DNA of 64,000 bases from the NCBI GenBank assembly GCA_035420085.1, contig DAOLUH010000027.1, positions 1 through 64,000 on the forward strand, written 5' to 3'. This document shows positions 1-7,569 of this stretch, piece by piece (positions within the stretch are counted from its first letter, which is position 1; the number at the start of each line of letters is the position of its first letter). Origin of the DNA: DSWT01 sp035420085. Lineage in GTDB: Bacteria > Chloroflexota > Anaerolineae > B4-G1 > SLSP01. The translations under genes and the position numbers were made by a program. The notes beneath the pieces were generated by a model that was not told where the DNA came from, made no database searches, and was given only the letters and a program-made list of their open reading frames with translations.

Positions 1-15
1 AGCGCAAATACATTC

Positions 16-144
16 TACTAACAACATCGGTTGCAGGCGACGCGGCTTCGCCGCCGGCACTCGGAGGGGAAACGCGCACAACCGGGTCTGCTGTTGAAGG
101 TTCTGCGCCGCACCCGCCGCGCGGCTTAAGCCTGTCCGTTCGAC
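16..144 (+). repeat. attC-like site A (tentative)
   Basis: The stretch reads TACTAAC (16-22), then TTGCAGGCGACGCGGC, a GC-rich interior, then GCGGCTTAAG and GTTCGAC (138-144). This follows the R''-L''-interior-L'-R' order of integron attC sites, but both core heptamers depart from RYYYAAC and GTTRRRY. It lies immediately upstream of the first gene. Weak alone; it gains some support from the better site B downstream. Confidence 0.3.
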
Positions 145-156
145 TGGAGAAAAGAC

Positions 157-1077
157 ATGAAGTTCAAGGAATATGCAGGGAACCCTGTGCTGGTCACCGG
201 ATCGAAAGGCGAGTGGGATGCGGGTGCTCTGGGCACGATGAGTGTCCTGAAGGTCGGCGACTTGTTTCACATGTATTACGAGGCCTGGGGGCAGCGGTCG
301 GGCACTCAGTGGGTCAAGGAGGATTACTACTCACTGCAGATCGGGCACGCCACCTCGCGCGACGGCATTCACTGGATCAAGGACCCCAAGAACCCCGTGC
401 TAAAGAAAGGCGCTGCGGGTCAGTGGGATCACCACGGCACATGGGACCCCTTTGTGCTTTATGAAGACAGTCTTTTCAAGATGTGGCACGGTGGCGGCGC
501 CAACGACTACTGCGACTGGTCATATGCCACATCCAGGGACGGGAGCCATTTTACGAAGCACGGGAAGATCAGCTCACTCGGCAATGTCGAGGACATCCAC
601 ATCGTGCATGATCGGGATTCGGGCAAGTATCACATGTATTACTGGGATCGCGCACGCGAACCCATAGGTCTCTGTCATGTCGTGTCGCCAAATGAAACCA
701 ACTTCGATTTCTCCAATATCGAAACCATTGAGATCAAGGGTGAAACGGGTATGTACAAATTCACCCATGTCATCCAGGAGAATGACGGTTGGTATATGTT
801 TTATAGTAACTTCGTGCGCCCCAACTGTCCAGATGCGACAATTCGGTTAGCCACATCGCCGAATGGTTCTGACTGGACTGCAATCAATAGGAATCTCTTG
901 CCCGGACAGGATGGCGAAATTCTGAATATTGGAGATGATCAGTGGCTCATGTACTACGGGCCACGCGGCTATTTCGACAGCAAGGACTGCAGCATCAACG
1001 TAGCCGAGTATCAAGGCAAGCTCGCAGATTTGGCCGAACAAGGCGTTGCGCTTGACGCCGACAAGCGGCGCAAGTGA
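157..1077 (+). CDS. Beta-propeller glycosidase-like protein (GH43/GH32/GH130-type fold)
   Basis: A 306-residue protein with repeated blades of the five-bladed propeller glycosidase type: NPVL at the N-terminus, HMYYEAWG near residue 45, repeated YATSRDG/HATSRDGIHW segments near residues 65-130, and HMYYWD near 170. The recurring aromatic-Tyr-Tyr strands and 'SRDG.HW/F' turns are typical of GH43/GH32/GH130-like proteins that act on plant or microbial glycans. There is no signal peptide, so a cytoplasmic location is likely. The family-level call rests on fold motifs only; the catalytic acid residues cannot be assigned with confidence. The gene is bracketed by attC-like sequences and is followed by a second small gene in the same direction, a layout compatible with a gene cassette. 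Confidence 0.6.
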   Translation: MKFKEYAGNPVLVTGSKGEWDAGALGTMSVLKVGDLFHMYYEAWGQRSGTQWVKEDYYSLQIGHATSRDGIHWIKDPKNPVLKKGAAGQWDHHGTWDPFVLYEDSLFKMWHGGGANDYCDWSYATSRDGSHFTKHGKISSLGNVEDIHIVHDRDSGKYHMYYWDRAREPIGLCHVVSPNETNFDFSNIETIEIKGETGMYKFTHVIQENDGWYMFYSNFVRPNCPDATIRLATSPNGSDWTAINRNLLPGQDGEILNIGDDQWLMYYGPRGYFDSKDCSINVAEYQGKLADLAEQGVALDADKRRK

Positions 1078-1098
1078 ACGCAAGAGTTGGGCGCAATT

Positions 1099-1159
1099 GC
1101 AGGAACAAGGTCGCTGAGGCGGAAATGGATGCCGCGCGCCTGAACCCAGGTCGTTGGGC
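1099..1159 (+). repeat. attC-like site B (tentative integron recombination site)
   Basis: Lies 21 nt after the stop of the propeller gene and 34 nt before the next start. It ends in GTTGGGC (1153-1159), an exact match to the GTTRRRY core, preceded by CGCGCCTGAACCCAG, which resembles the L' arm of attC sites. The left arm GGAACAAGGTCGCTGAGGCG can pair imperfectly with it. A second GTTGGGC lies at 1086-1092. About 61 nt long, within the attC size range. No integrase gene is visible. Confidence 0.4.
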
Positions 1160-1193
1160 AGGGCCAGAGTAGGTTAACCGCCGAGGGGGAAAT

Positions 1194-1667
1194 ATGCAAA
1201 AGTTCTTCTCACTCAAGACCGGATGGGCGCTGGTGCTCTTCGTTTTTCTCGATCTTATCTGCGCGGGACTTGGCATGGGCGTCCCGTTCTTCTGCATCCT
1301 GTTTGGTCTCCCAGTCGGGTGGTACATCGCCAGGAGGATCACCGCTCGACCCTTCGACAGCCAGGCGATGCTGCGCAAGACGCTGGCAGGAGCAATTCTG
1401 ACCTCTGGTTTCACTTTCGTCGGGATGCTGTTGTTATGGGGCCCCTGGAGTAGAATGTTGTTCGATCCCGCTGCAAATCTAGAGAACTTGGGCGCTCCGC
1501 TGATCTTGTACGAGCCGCTGGCGAGTTTCATCGGGTGGCTGGTTCTGATGATCGCCATCTCGCCTTTCTTGCAGTTGCTGATGACAGTGTTTGGGTCACA
1601 CTTGACGCTGTTATGGTGGCTGTCGAGGCGTGGCGGGACAGGCGAGGAGAAGAGGGACCCTGCCTGA
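1194..1667 (+). CDS. Hypothetical multi-pass membrane protein
   Basis: A 157-residue protein with about four hydrophobic segments (roughly residues 10-28, 30-45, 62-85 and 110-140), so it is probably an inner-membrane protein. The N-terminus MQKFFSLKTGWALVLFVFLD begins directly with a membrane helix and has no cleavable signal sequence. The C-terminus is short and charged (RRGGTGEEKRDPA). No family was recognised and no catalytic motif is visible. It starts 34 nt after the attC-like site B and reads in the same direction as the upstream propeller gene, so it could be a second cassette gene. Start ATG at 1194 follows GAGGGGGAAAT. Confidence 0.6.
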   Translation: MQKFFSLKTGWALVLFVFLDLICAGLGMGVPFFCILFGLPVGWYIARRITARPFDSQAMLRKTLAGAILTSGFTFVGMLLLWGPWSRMLFDPAANLENLGAPLILYEPLASFIGWLVLMIAISPFLQLLMTVFGSHLTLLWWLSRRGGTGEEKRDPA

Positions 1668-1820
1668 CACGTGCTTCCACCTGACGGCTTCGCCGTTGTG
1701 CGGCTCGCCACAGGCGAAGCGCCATCCGTTGACCGGATATCCATTGCGTCTTCAGCGCGTGTTGGCAGCGGGGAAATGCGCTTTGGGGTATGTCTGCCGG
1801 AAGAGAGGTTTTCCACGTAG
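1668..1820. other. Intergenic region between convergent genes, with inverted repeats
   Basis: The segment contains GACGGCTTCGCCG and, about 25 nt on, CAGGCGAAGCGCC, which can form an imperfect hairpin, and CCGTTGACC at about 1726-1734. It could be a degenerate third attC-like site or simply a terminator region between the convergent membrane-protein and beta-helix genes. No reading frame with convincing coding character was seen. Confidence 0.3.
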
Positions 1821-3602
1821 TCAGCGACCGGCCACAGCGGGGGCTGCCCAAAGCTGCAATGCCCCGGCAGCGAGGTCGCTCCTGACGATCACCGGCAGGT
1901 AGGCGCGCGCTGCTAAGGCGCGCCATTCGTAAGCGCCGATGTCGGGTAGGGCATCGCGCGCGCGCCCGGTGAAGTCGTCGGCGGGAGCGCCCGCCGGCGT
2001 CCCATTGTTGATGGCGGGGCTGGCGGCGCGGAGGTGGGCGTCGAAGGTGTCAATGCCGCTATCCATCACGCCCGGCGCGACGCCGCACAGGCTGTGGGCG
2101 GGGCAGGGGTCGGGTATCTCCTTGACGCCGGCGATGAGCGCGTAGTCTATGCGGACGGGGTCGTCGGGGAAGCCCTCGGTCCACGATAGGCACGTCTGTT
2201 CGTCGGTTGAGAGAAAATCGGGATGGCCCTGGAAGATGCTGTTGCGCAGCAGCACAGACTCCGAACCGTCGCAGCCCTCGTCACATCCGGCGATGACCAG
2301 GCAATCCCCTTCACTTGCCAGCGTGGTATTGACCACTGTAATCTGGTTGCCGGGGAAGAGATGAAGTGAGAGCGCATTCCCGGCAGCGCGGCAATCGTCC
2401 ACGTTGTAGGTAAACGGCTGCCCATTGAAGTCGCCGCAGTTCCCCACGATGATGCTGTTTTCGATGGTTGCCGGCCCGCTGGTTTTGATCTGGTTGCCGG
2501 CGTTACCTTCCGCCAGTGTGCGCCGGATTTCGATGGAGGCTGTTCCCCGCGCATACAACAGATCCAGACCATCGGAGGTGTTGTGGAGGAAGGCGGAATC
2601 CTCGATGATCCACCGCCCGCCGGTGTAGCCGGTGCCGACCCCATCGCCGTAACCGCCGGCTGTCTGCGCCCAGCATCCGGTGGGCGCGCCGCCTGGATAG
2701 GTCTCGGCGCAACCGTTCCATTCCACCGTCCAGCGGTGGAAGCGCAGCGTACCGGTGTTGCTGTCGTCGCCGTCAATGTCGCCATCCCAGCCTACCCAGC
2801 CGTTAGCCGCCAGGCGTACATCTTCCACCAGCCAATCGGTGAGTCGCCCGGCGCGCACGCCGGCTGAAGCCATGCCGTGGATGTTCAGATGGCGCAGGGT
2901 GACATTGGCGGCATCCTCCGCGTACAGGCCGGTAGCGGCCCAATCGCCGTAGGGGAAGGTCTCCCGCTCGCAGGCGAGAGCCGATCCGCCCAGCCCGGCG
3001 GCGTGATCCTCGACGCAGCTTGAATGGTCGGTGATCTCCAGGCATGTGATCTCAACATTGTGCGCGCTGGTGAGGTCGAGGATGACGTTGGCGCGCTCCG
3101 TCCCCCACAGTTCGGGTGGATTCTGGCAGCCGGCGTCCCAGCCCGCGCCCAGGATGCGCGTAGGTTGCGCGGGCGTCGGCCCGCCAGGGATGGGCGGTAT
3201 GTGGCAATCCCAGGGATAGTCTGTCTCGCACATATCGGCGCCGGGCGTGCCGTAGCCCATGCGGTAGCTGCCCGCCGCGATGATGAGCGTGTCGCCGCCC
3301 GCGATGCGCGGCGCGTCTCCCGGCGGCAGCGCGCGGAAGGGATGATCCCACGCGCAGGGCTGGTTCGCGCCGCTGCCGGGATAGGGGGCGTCGGCCAGAC
3401 CGGTACACTGTTCTGCCGCGCCGCCGTCGGGACGCACGTAGTAGGTGCGGGGGGCTGTCGTCGCCATTGTGGACGGGGAGGCGGCGAGCTGTTCAGCTAC
3501 GTCCGCATCGGCAGTGCCTGAGGGCCTGGTCTGCGCGCACATCGTCAGCCACACAAAAACGCAACCGAACACAAGGGCGGTCATTGAGCGATGCCAGTTC
3601 AT
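1821..3602 (-). CDS. Secreted right-handed parallel beta-helix protein
   Basis: A 593-residue exported protein. The start at 3602 is chosen because AAGGAG lies 8 nt upstream; an in-frame ATG at 3659 lacks this. The N-terminus MNWHRSMTALVFGCVFVWLTMCAQ is a signal peptide, with the Cys in a poor lipobox. After a T/A-rich linker comes YYVRPDGG, typical of parallel beta-helix proteins (DUF1565/pectate-lyase-like). Repeated short coils follow: NVILDLTSAHNVEITCLEI, ANVTLRHLNIHGM, ASIEIRRTL, ATIENSIIVG, ITVVNTTL and VLLRNSIFQG. Many paired Cys residues suggest disulfides. The C-terminus carries ARAYLPVIVR followed by a 19-residue tail, similar to the C-terminus of the FG-GAP protein at 53434-59277. 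Likely binds or cleaves polysaccharide, but no catalytic residues could be assigned. Confidence 0.75.
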   Translation of the reverse strand: MNWHRSMTALVFGCVFVWLTMCAQTRPSGTADADVAEQLAASPSTMATTAPRTYYVRPDGGAAEQCTGLADAPYPGSGANQPCAWDHPFRALPPGDAPRIAGGDTLIIAAGSYRMGYGTPGADMCETDYPWDCHIPPIPGGPTPAQPTRILGAGWDAGCQNPPELWGTERANVILDLTSAHNVEITCLEITDHSSCVEDHAAGLGGSALACERETFPYGDWAATGLYAEDAANVTLRHLNIHGMASAGVRAGRLTDWLVEDVRLAANGWVGWDGDIDGDDSNTGTLRFHRWTVEWNGCAETYPGGAPTGCWAQTAGGYGDGVGTGYTGGRWIIEDSAFLHNTSDGLDLLYARGTASIEIRRTLAEGNAGNQIKTSGPATIENSIIVGNCGDFNGQPFTYNVDDCRAAGNALSLHLFPGNQITVVNTTLASEGDCLVIAGCDEGCDGSESVLLRNSIFQGHPDFLSTDEQTCLSWTEGFPDDPVRIDYALIAGVKEIPDPCPAHSLCGVAPGVMDSGIDTFDAHLRAASPAINNGTPAGAPADDFTGRARDALPDIGAYEWRALAARAYLPVIVRSDLAAGALQLWAAPAVAGR

Positions 3603-3711
3603 ATCCCATTCTCCTTTCGGCTTGAACCAGGGCGCGCGGGGCAGGTTGAACGCAACCACGGTATGGGTGTAGAAGTCGGTGCAGAGGTTAGTTAGCTACA
3701 GTATAGCACAA

Positions 3712-3891
3712 GAAAGCAAGCTGGCAGATGGGCAGCTTGCCGTGGCGGACGCTCTCACACTGCTCGCGGACGTGTCTCAATCCAGCACGCAATGGTCGGT
3801 GGTCTATGGCATTGCGACGGGCGAGGGCAACATCGTGATGGGCCGCCACTATGACAAGGTCTACGCCTTCCGGCTGCCGCGCGCGGGGACA
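3712..3891 (+). pseudogene. Remnant of a choloylglycine-hydrolase/C45-peptidase-like gene (C-terminal fragment)
   Basis: An open frame here encodes DALTLLADVSQSSTQWSVVYG...GEGNIVMGRHYDKVYAFRLP. This matches the C-terminal pattern of choloylglycine hydrolase/acyl-CoA:6-APA acyltransferase-like (C45) proteins, which end in 'TQWS.VYDL..........RDY..V..F'. Only about 60 residues survive, with no N-terminal nucleophile Cys, no ribosome binding site and no upstream coding frame. The open frame then runs into the 3' end of the opposite-strand regulator gene. I read it as gene decay between the beta-helix gene and the kelch regulator. The family call is from motif memory. Confidence 0.5.
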
Positions 3892-3910
3892 ACATCAAAG
3901 TGGCGGCGGT

Positions 3911-5287
3911 TCATTCCTCCGGAGAGAAGAACGTCGTAGGGATAAACACCCGCCACGGCAACACCTCGAAGGTGTAGACGCGGTTGATATAGTCGCCGTT
4001 CCATCCGCCAATGGCGTAGAGGGAGGTATCGAGAGCCACCAGCCCCAGATTGCGCCACTCGCCGACAATGGGGGTTTCGATGACTGTCCAGGTGTCGCTG
4101 GCGGGATCGTAACGCTCGTTGAACCCCAGGTAGCTGGTCCAGCCGCCGCCGAGCGCGTACAGCCGTCCGCCGATGGCAGTCAGCCCCAATCCGCCGCGCG
4201 GCAGCAACAGCGGCGCGCACTTCTCCCAGCGGTCATCTTTGGGCAGATAGAGTTCACAGGTGGCCGACTCGCGCCGGTCGTCGTAACCGCCCACGTAGAA
4301 GATGCGGTCGGCCAGCGTCGCTGCAGCGCCAAACCCGCGCGCTTCGGCGGGACGGGCGGCTTCGCTCCAGGCATCGCTGGCGGGGTCGTAGACGTAGGTC
4401 GCGGCCTGGTATGTCGTTCCATTCCATCCCCCGAAGAGGTAGGCCCGCCCTTCGTAAGCCGCCAGCGCGTAAGCGCAGAGCGGTTGCGGCAGCGCGGCGG
4501 CCTCGGTCCATGTGTCGTCCGCCGGGTTATACACGTGTGTGGTTGCGCGCGGCGCGCCCTGGGCATCGCAGCCGCCGGGCGCAAGGAGCTTGTCGCCCAC
4601 CGTTACCATGCCAGCGTTTGCCAGCGCCGCCGGGCGCGCCGTCCCACTGCGCCATTCGCCGGTTGGGATGCTGTAGATGTCCAGCCGGTCAGTGAGTCCG
4701 TTCTCCGTCATCCCTCCGACGACGTACAGCTTGTTGCGATAGGCCGTCACGCCGATACGCGCCCGGCGCACCGGCAGGGGGGTCAGCTCTTGCCAACTAT
4801 CCTCGCTTGTCGGCGCAGCGGCGACGACAGGGGCTTGCGGTTGATCCACCAATCCGCTGGCGACGGGGGCCGCCGCCTGGCCGGCCGGTTGGCGGGGCAA
4901 AACCAGTACGACCACGGCCAGGATGAGACCGGCTGCTAAGGCCGCCCAACGTGTGCGCGACCAGGGTGGAAGCACGGGCTGCGCTGGTTGTTCTGGCGCC
5001 GGCATCTCTGTCTCCGGTGCGAGCGGCGCTTCCTCCACCGCCGCCCCGTTGCCCGGCACATCGGTGACGCCGGGCACAGCGATCCAGCCTTCCTGCATCG
5101 CCATGACGGTCAGCTCGGTGCGTGAGGCCACGCCGGTCTTGGCGAAGATGTTGCGCAGGTGCACCTTGACCGTGTTGGGGCTGAGGTAGGTGCGTAGGGC
5201 GATCTCGCGGTTGGTCAGCCCGGCGGCGACCAGTTCCACGATCTCAATTTCGCGCTCGCTCAACGGTTCGCCGTATTCAGCAGGCAT
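3911..5287 (-). CDS. Transmembrane LuxR/GerE-type HTH regulator with extracytoplasmic kelch propeller
   Basis: A 458-residue protein. The N-terminus (about residues 8-65) is a GerE/LuxR helix-turn-helix: LSEREIEIVELVAAGLTNRE, then YLSPNTVKVHLRNIFAKTGV. A Pro/Glu-rich linker leads to one membrane helix (about 108-128, WAALAAGLILAVVVLVL). The rest holds six kelch blades marked by LYVVGG, LLAPGG, AYLFGG, IFYVGG, LYALGG and LYAIGG, each followed by a DxxxxxW strand. The predicted topology is a cytoplasmic DNA-binding domain and an external propeller sensor, in the ToxR/CadC style but with a different HTH. The start at 5287 is set by GAGGAG four bases upstream and overlaps the 3' end of the deoxynucleoside kinase gene, implying translational coupling. 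There is no receiver domain. Confidence 0.85.
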   Translation of the reverse strand: MPAEYGEPLSEREIEIVELVAAGLTNREIALRTYLSPNTVKVHLRNIFAKTGVASRTELTVMAMQEGWIAVPGVTDVPGNGAAVEEAPLAPETEMPAPEQPAQPVLPPWSRTRWAALAAGLILAVVVLVLPRQPAGQAAAPVASGLVDQPQAPVVAAAPTSEDSWQELTPLPVRRARIGVTAYRNKLYVVGGMTENGLTDRLDIYSIPTGEWRSGTARPAALANAGMVTVGDKLLAPGGCDAQGAPRATTHVYNPADDTWTEAAALPQPLCAYALAAYEGRAYLFGGWNGTTYQAATYVYDPASDAWSEAARPAEARGFGAAATLADRIFYVGGYDDRRESATCELYLPKDDRWEKCAPLLLPRGGLGLTAIGGRLYALGGGWTSYLGFNERYDPASDTWTVIETPIVGEWRNLGLVALDTSLYAIGGWNGDYINRVYTFEVLPWRVFIPTTFFSPEE

Positions 5288-5939
5288 CCATCTCCTCGAT
5301 TTTGGGAAATTCGACGAATTCTTTGCCGGCCAACTTGTCCACAACGCGCTCGGCGATGATCTCCAGGTGTTGCGGATAACGGACAAAGTCCAGGGCATCG
5401 CCGGGCACGGTTAACACCGGGCACAGATCGAAGGTTCCCATCCAATCGTCGTAAAACTGCCCCAGGAGATTCAGATAATCGGCGTCAATGCTGGTCTCGA
5501 TAGCGCGTTGGCGGCGGCGGATGTGCGCCAGCAGCGTGGGGGTGCTGGCTTTGATGTAGATGAGCAGTGCCGGGCGCGGCAACGTGTTCACCACCAGCTT
5601 GTAAAGCCGCCGGTAAGCCTGGTAATCGCGGTCGGTCATATTGCCCAGGTCATGGAGCGCCCGCGCGAAGATGTGCGCGTCCTCGTAAATACTGCGATCA
5701 ATGATAGCCGATTGCGGCAAGTCCATCAAATAGCGATGTTGTTCGGCGCGGTGGCCCAGGAAGAAAACCTGTAGGTGAAAGCTCCAGGCCCGCATGTCGG
5801 CGTAGAAATCGGCCAGATAGGGATTGTCGTCCACTGATTCGTAGGCGACGTGCCAGCCGAGCCGTGCGCCCAGCCGGTCGGCCAGCGAAGTCTTGCCTGC
5901 CCCGATATTGCCGGCGACTAAGACGAGATGTTTTGGCAT
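5277..5939 (-). CDS. Deoxynucleoside kinase (deoxyadenosine/deoxyguanosine kinase family)
   Basis: A 220-residue cytoplasmic kinase that phosphorylates deoxynucleosides in the salvage pathway. The Walker A motif is GNIGAGKTSLADRLG (residues 10-24). The substrate site has YLADFYADMRAWSFHLQVFFLGHR (about 46-69) and the DRSIYED motif (about 81-87) characteristic of the dCK/dGK/dNK family. An arginine-rich lid (HIRRRQRAIE) follows near 139-148. The length is normal for bacterial members. The start has AAAGGA upstream and lies 11 nt after the tilS stop. The last codons overlap the start of the kelch regulator gene, so both are probably made from one transcript. Substrate preference cannot be read from sequence. 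Confidence 0.85.
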   Translation of the reverse strand: MPKHLVLVAGNIGAGKTSLADRLGARLGWHVAYESVDDNPYLADFYADMRAWSFHLQVFFLGHRAEQHRYLMDLPQSAIIDRSIYEDAHIFARALHDLGNMTDRDYQAYRRLYKLVVNTLPRPALLIYIKASTPTLLAHIRRRQRAIETSIDADYLNLLGQFYDDWMGTFDLCPVLTVPGDALDFVRYPQHLEIIAERVVDKLAGKEFVEFPKIEEMDAC

Positions 5940-5950
5940 AGTGATGTCCT

Positions 5951-7420
5951 TTAGGATCCGGTGAAACGCAGATAGACCACGCGCTGTGTGTCTGGTCGCA
6001 CGACTGCGGCGTCACTCAGGCGTATCCCAACCACCCACAGCACCCGCCCGCCCGCTTCGACCAGGGGAATGTGGTCGCGCCAGGAACGCGGCACTTTCAC
6101 GTTGATCAACAGATCGCTCAAGCGCACCGTTGCGCCGCCCATCCCCTGCGGCTGGAAAGCGTCGCCGCGCTGCCGGGTGCGCAGCACTGGCGCGTCGCCC
6201 AGCACATCGGCGTCCATCCAGGCAACCAGTGGATTGCAGTTGTCGGCGATGGCGTCCAGGTTCCAGTGCGGGACATCCTGGACGTGCAGACGCCAGCCCC
6301 CTTGCAGCGCCAGTTCGCCGGGTACGGAGAAGGGAATATGAGCGTCAGGTTCCAACCAGGGGGTCTCCGGCGGCAGATGGAGGGCATCTTCGGCGGCAAT
6401 GGTCACGGTCGTATAGCCGACCGTTAAACGCAACCCGTGCGGTAGTGTGGCCTGCATACCGGTGACGCCATGCTGCGCTACGCGGACAGCGTCCTCAACG
6501 TGGACAAAGCCGACGTCGCGCAGGGAACGGCACAGCTTGTAAGCGGCGCAGCGGATGATCGCGCGTTGAATGGAAAGCGGCTGCCCACGCCATCCGGCCA
6601 GGTTGAAGGACAGCATATCGGCAGACTCTTTGACGAGCAAGGTATCCCACGCCACGCTGACGAATTCGTGCAACATATCATAATCCGCCCGCACCACTTC
6701 GGCCAGATGGCGTAGCCGTTGCGCAATGCGTGGGTTGATCTGCGCCAGGTACGGCAACACCTCGTGCCGCAGCCGGTTGCGGAAGAAGGTGGTGTCGAGG
6801 TTGGAGCGGTCGAAGCGTGTGGCTAACTGCTGCTCCGCGCAATAGGCTTCGATGTCGGCGCGGGGGATGTAGAGCAAGGGGCGGATAAGTTTCATTTCCG
6901 CCGCCGGCTTGAGGCTGGAGGCCAGGAGATGGTAATCCCGCAGCCGTGTGGATGGCAACATCCCGCGCAGACCGGCCGGCCCCGCGCCGCGCAGCAGGTG
7001 CATCAGCACCGTCTCGGACTGGTCGTCAGCGTTGTGGCCCACGGCGATGCGCGTCGCGCCGATCTGCTGCGCCACCTGGTGGAGGAAGGTATAGCGAGCG
7101 TGACGGGCTGCCTCTTCCAGCGCCAGTTTACTGCACTCGGCCAGCGCCTGGACGTCAACACGTTCAACCGTGCATGGCAGTCCCCAGGCGTCGGCCAGTG
7201 CGGCCACAAACTCGGCGTCAGCGTCAGCCTCTGCGCCGCGGAGGGCGTGGTGGAGGTGCGCGACGTGCAGCGTGAGGTTCCACGGGCCGGCCAGACGCCA
7301 CAACACGTGCAGCAAAGCGACGGAATCCGGCCCGCCGGAAACCCCCACGACCACCCGTGCTCCTGGTTGGAGAAGATGGTACGTTTCTATCGCATATTGT
7401 ACGTCGCGCAGTAAATCCAT
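5951..7420 (-). CDS. tilS: tRNA(Ile)-lysidine synthetase
   Basis: A 489-residue cytoplasmic enzyme that converts C34 of tRNA-Ile(CAU) to lysidine using ATP and lysine, so that the tRNA reads AUA. The PP-loop motif VVGVSGGPDSVALLHVL is at residues 24-40, with HNADDQSETVLMHLLRGAGP near 128-147. The N-terminal domain continues to about 220 (DRSNLDTTFFRNRLRHEVLP). The C-terminal part includes a TilS-C domain (LRTRQRGDAFQP...LSDLLINVKVPRSWRD, about 415-450). Full length for the long form of the enzyme. It precedes the deoxynucleoside kinase by 11 nt. No strong ribosome binding site is seen before the start. Confidence 0.93.
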   Translation of the reverse strand: MDLLRDVQYAIETYHLLQPGARVVVGVSGGPDSVALLHVLWRLAGPWNLTLHVAHLHHALRGAEADADAEFVAALADAWGLPCTVERVDVQALAECSKLALEEAARHARYTFLHQVAQQIGATRIAVGHNADDQSETVLMHLLRGAGPAGLRGMLPSTRLRDYHLLASSLKPAAEMKLIRPLLYIPRADIEAYCAEQQLATRFDRSNLDTTFFRNRLRHEVLPYLAQINPRIAQRLRHLAEVVRADYDMLHEFVSVAWDTLLVKESADMLSFNLAGWRGQPLSIQRAIIRCAAYKLCRSLRDVGFVHVEDAVRVAQHGVTGMQATLPHGLRLTVGYTTVTIAAEDALHLPPETPWLEPDAHIPFSVPGELALQGGWRLHVQDVPHWNLDAIADNCNPLVAWMDADVLGDAPVLRTRQRGDAFQPQGMGGATVRLSDLLINVKVPRSWRDHIPLVEAGGRVLWVVGIRLSDAAVVRPDTQRVVYLRFTGS

Positions 7421-7465
7421 CGCATGTGACCAATTTCAAACAGTTATGCACTTCATCAGTCTTTT

Positions 7466-7532
7466 GACAGGATTTACAAGATTAACAGGCTGAAGAAGGC
7501 TTTTCTATCTTGAAAATCCTGTTAATCCTGTC
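7466..7532. repeat. Imperfect inverted repeat of GACAGGATT/AATCCTGTC type
   Basis: Left arm 7466-7489 (GACAGGATT...GATTAACAGG) and right arm 7509-7532 (...CCTGTTAATCCTGTC) pair imperfectly around a short AT-richer centre. It lies between tilS and the zinc-ribbon gene on the minus strand. Repeats with this word are common intergenic elements in many bacterial genomes; here it could end the upstream transcript or be a non-coding repeat. Confidence 0.5.
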
Positions 7533-7569
7533 GAAAGAAAAAACTGTGTAGTGGCTGAGTTTCTATCTT

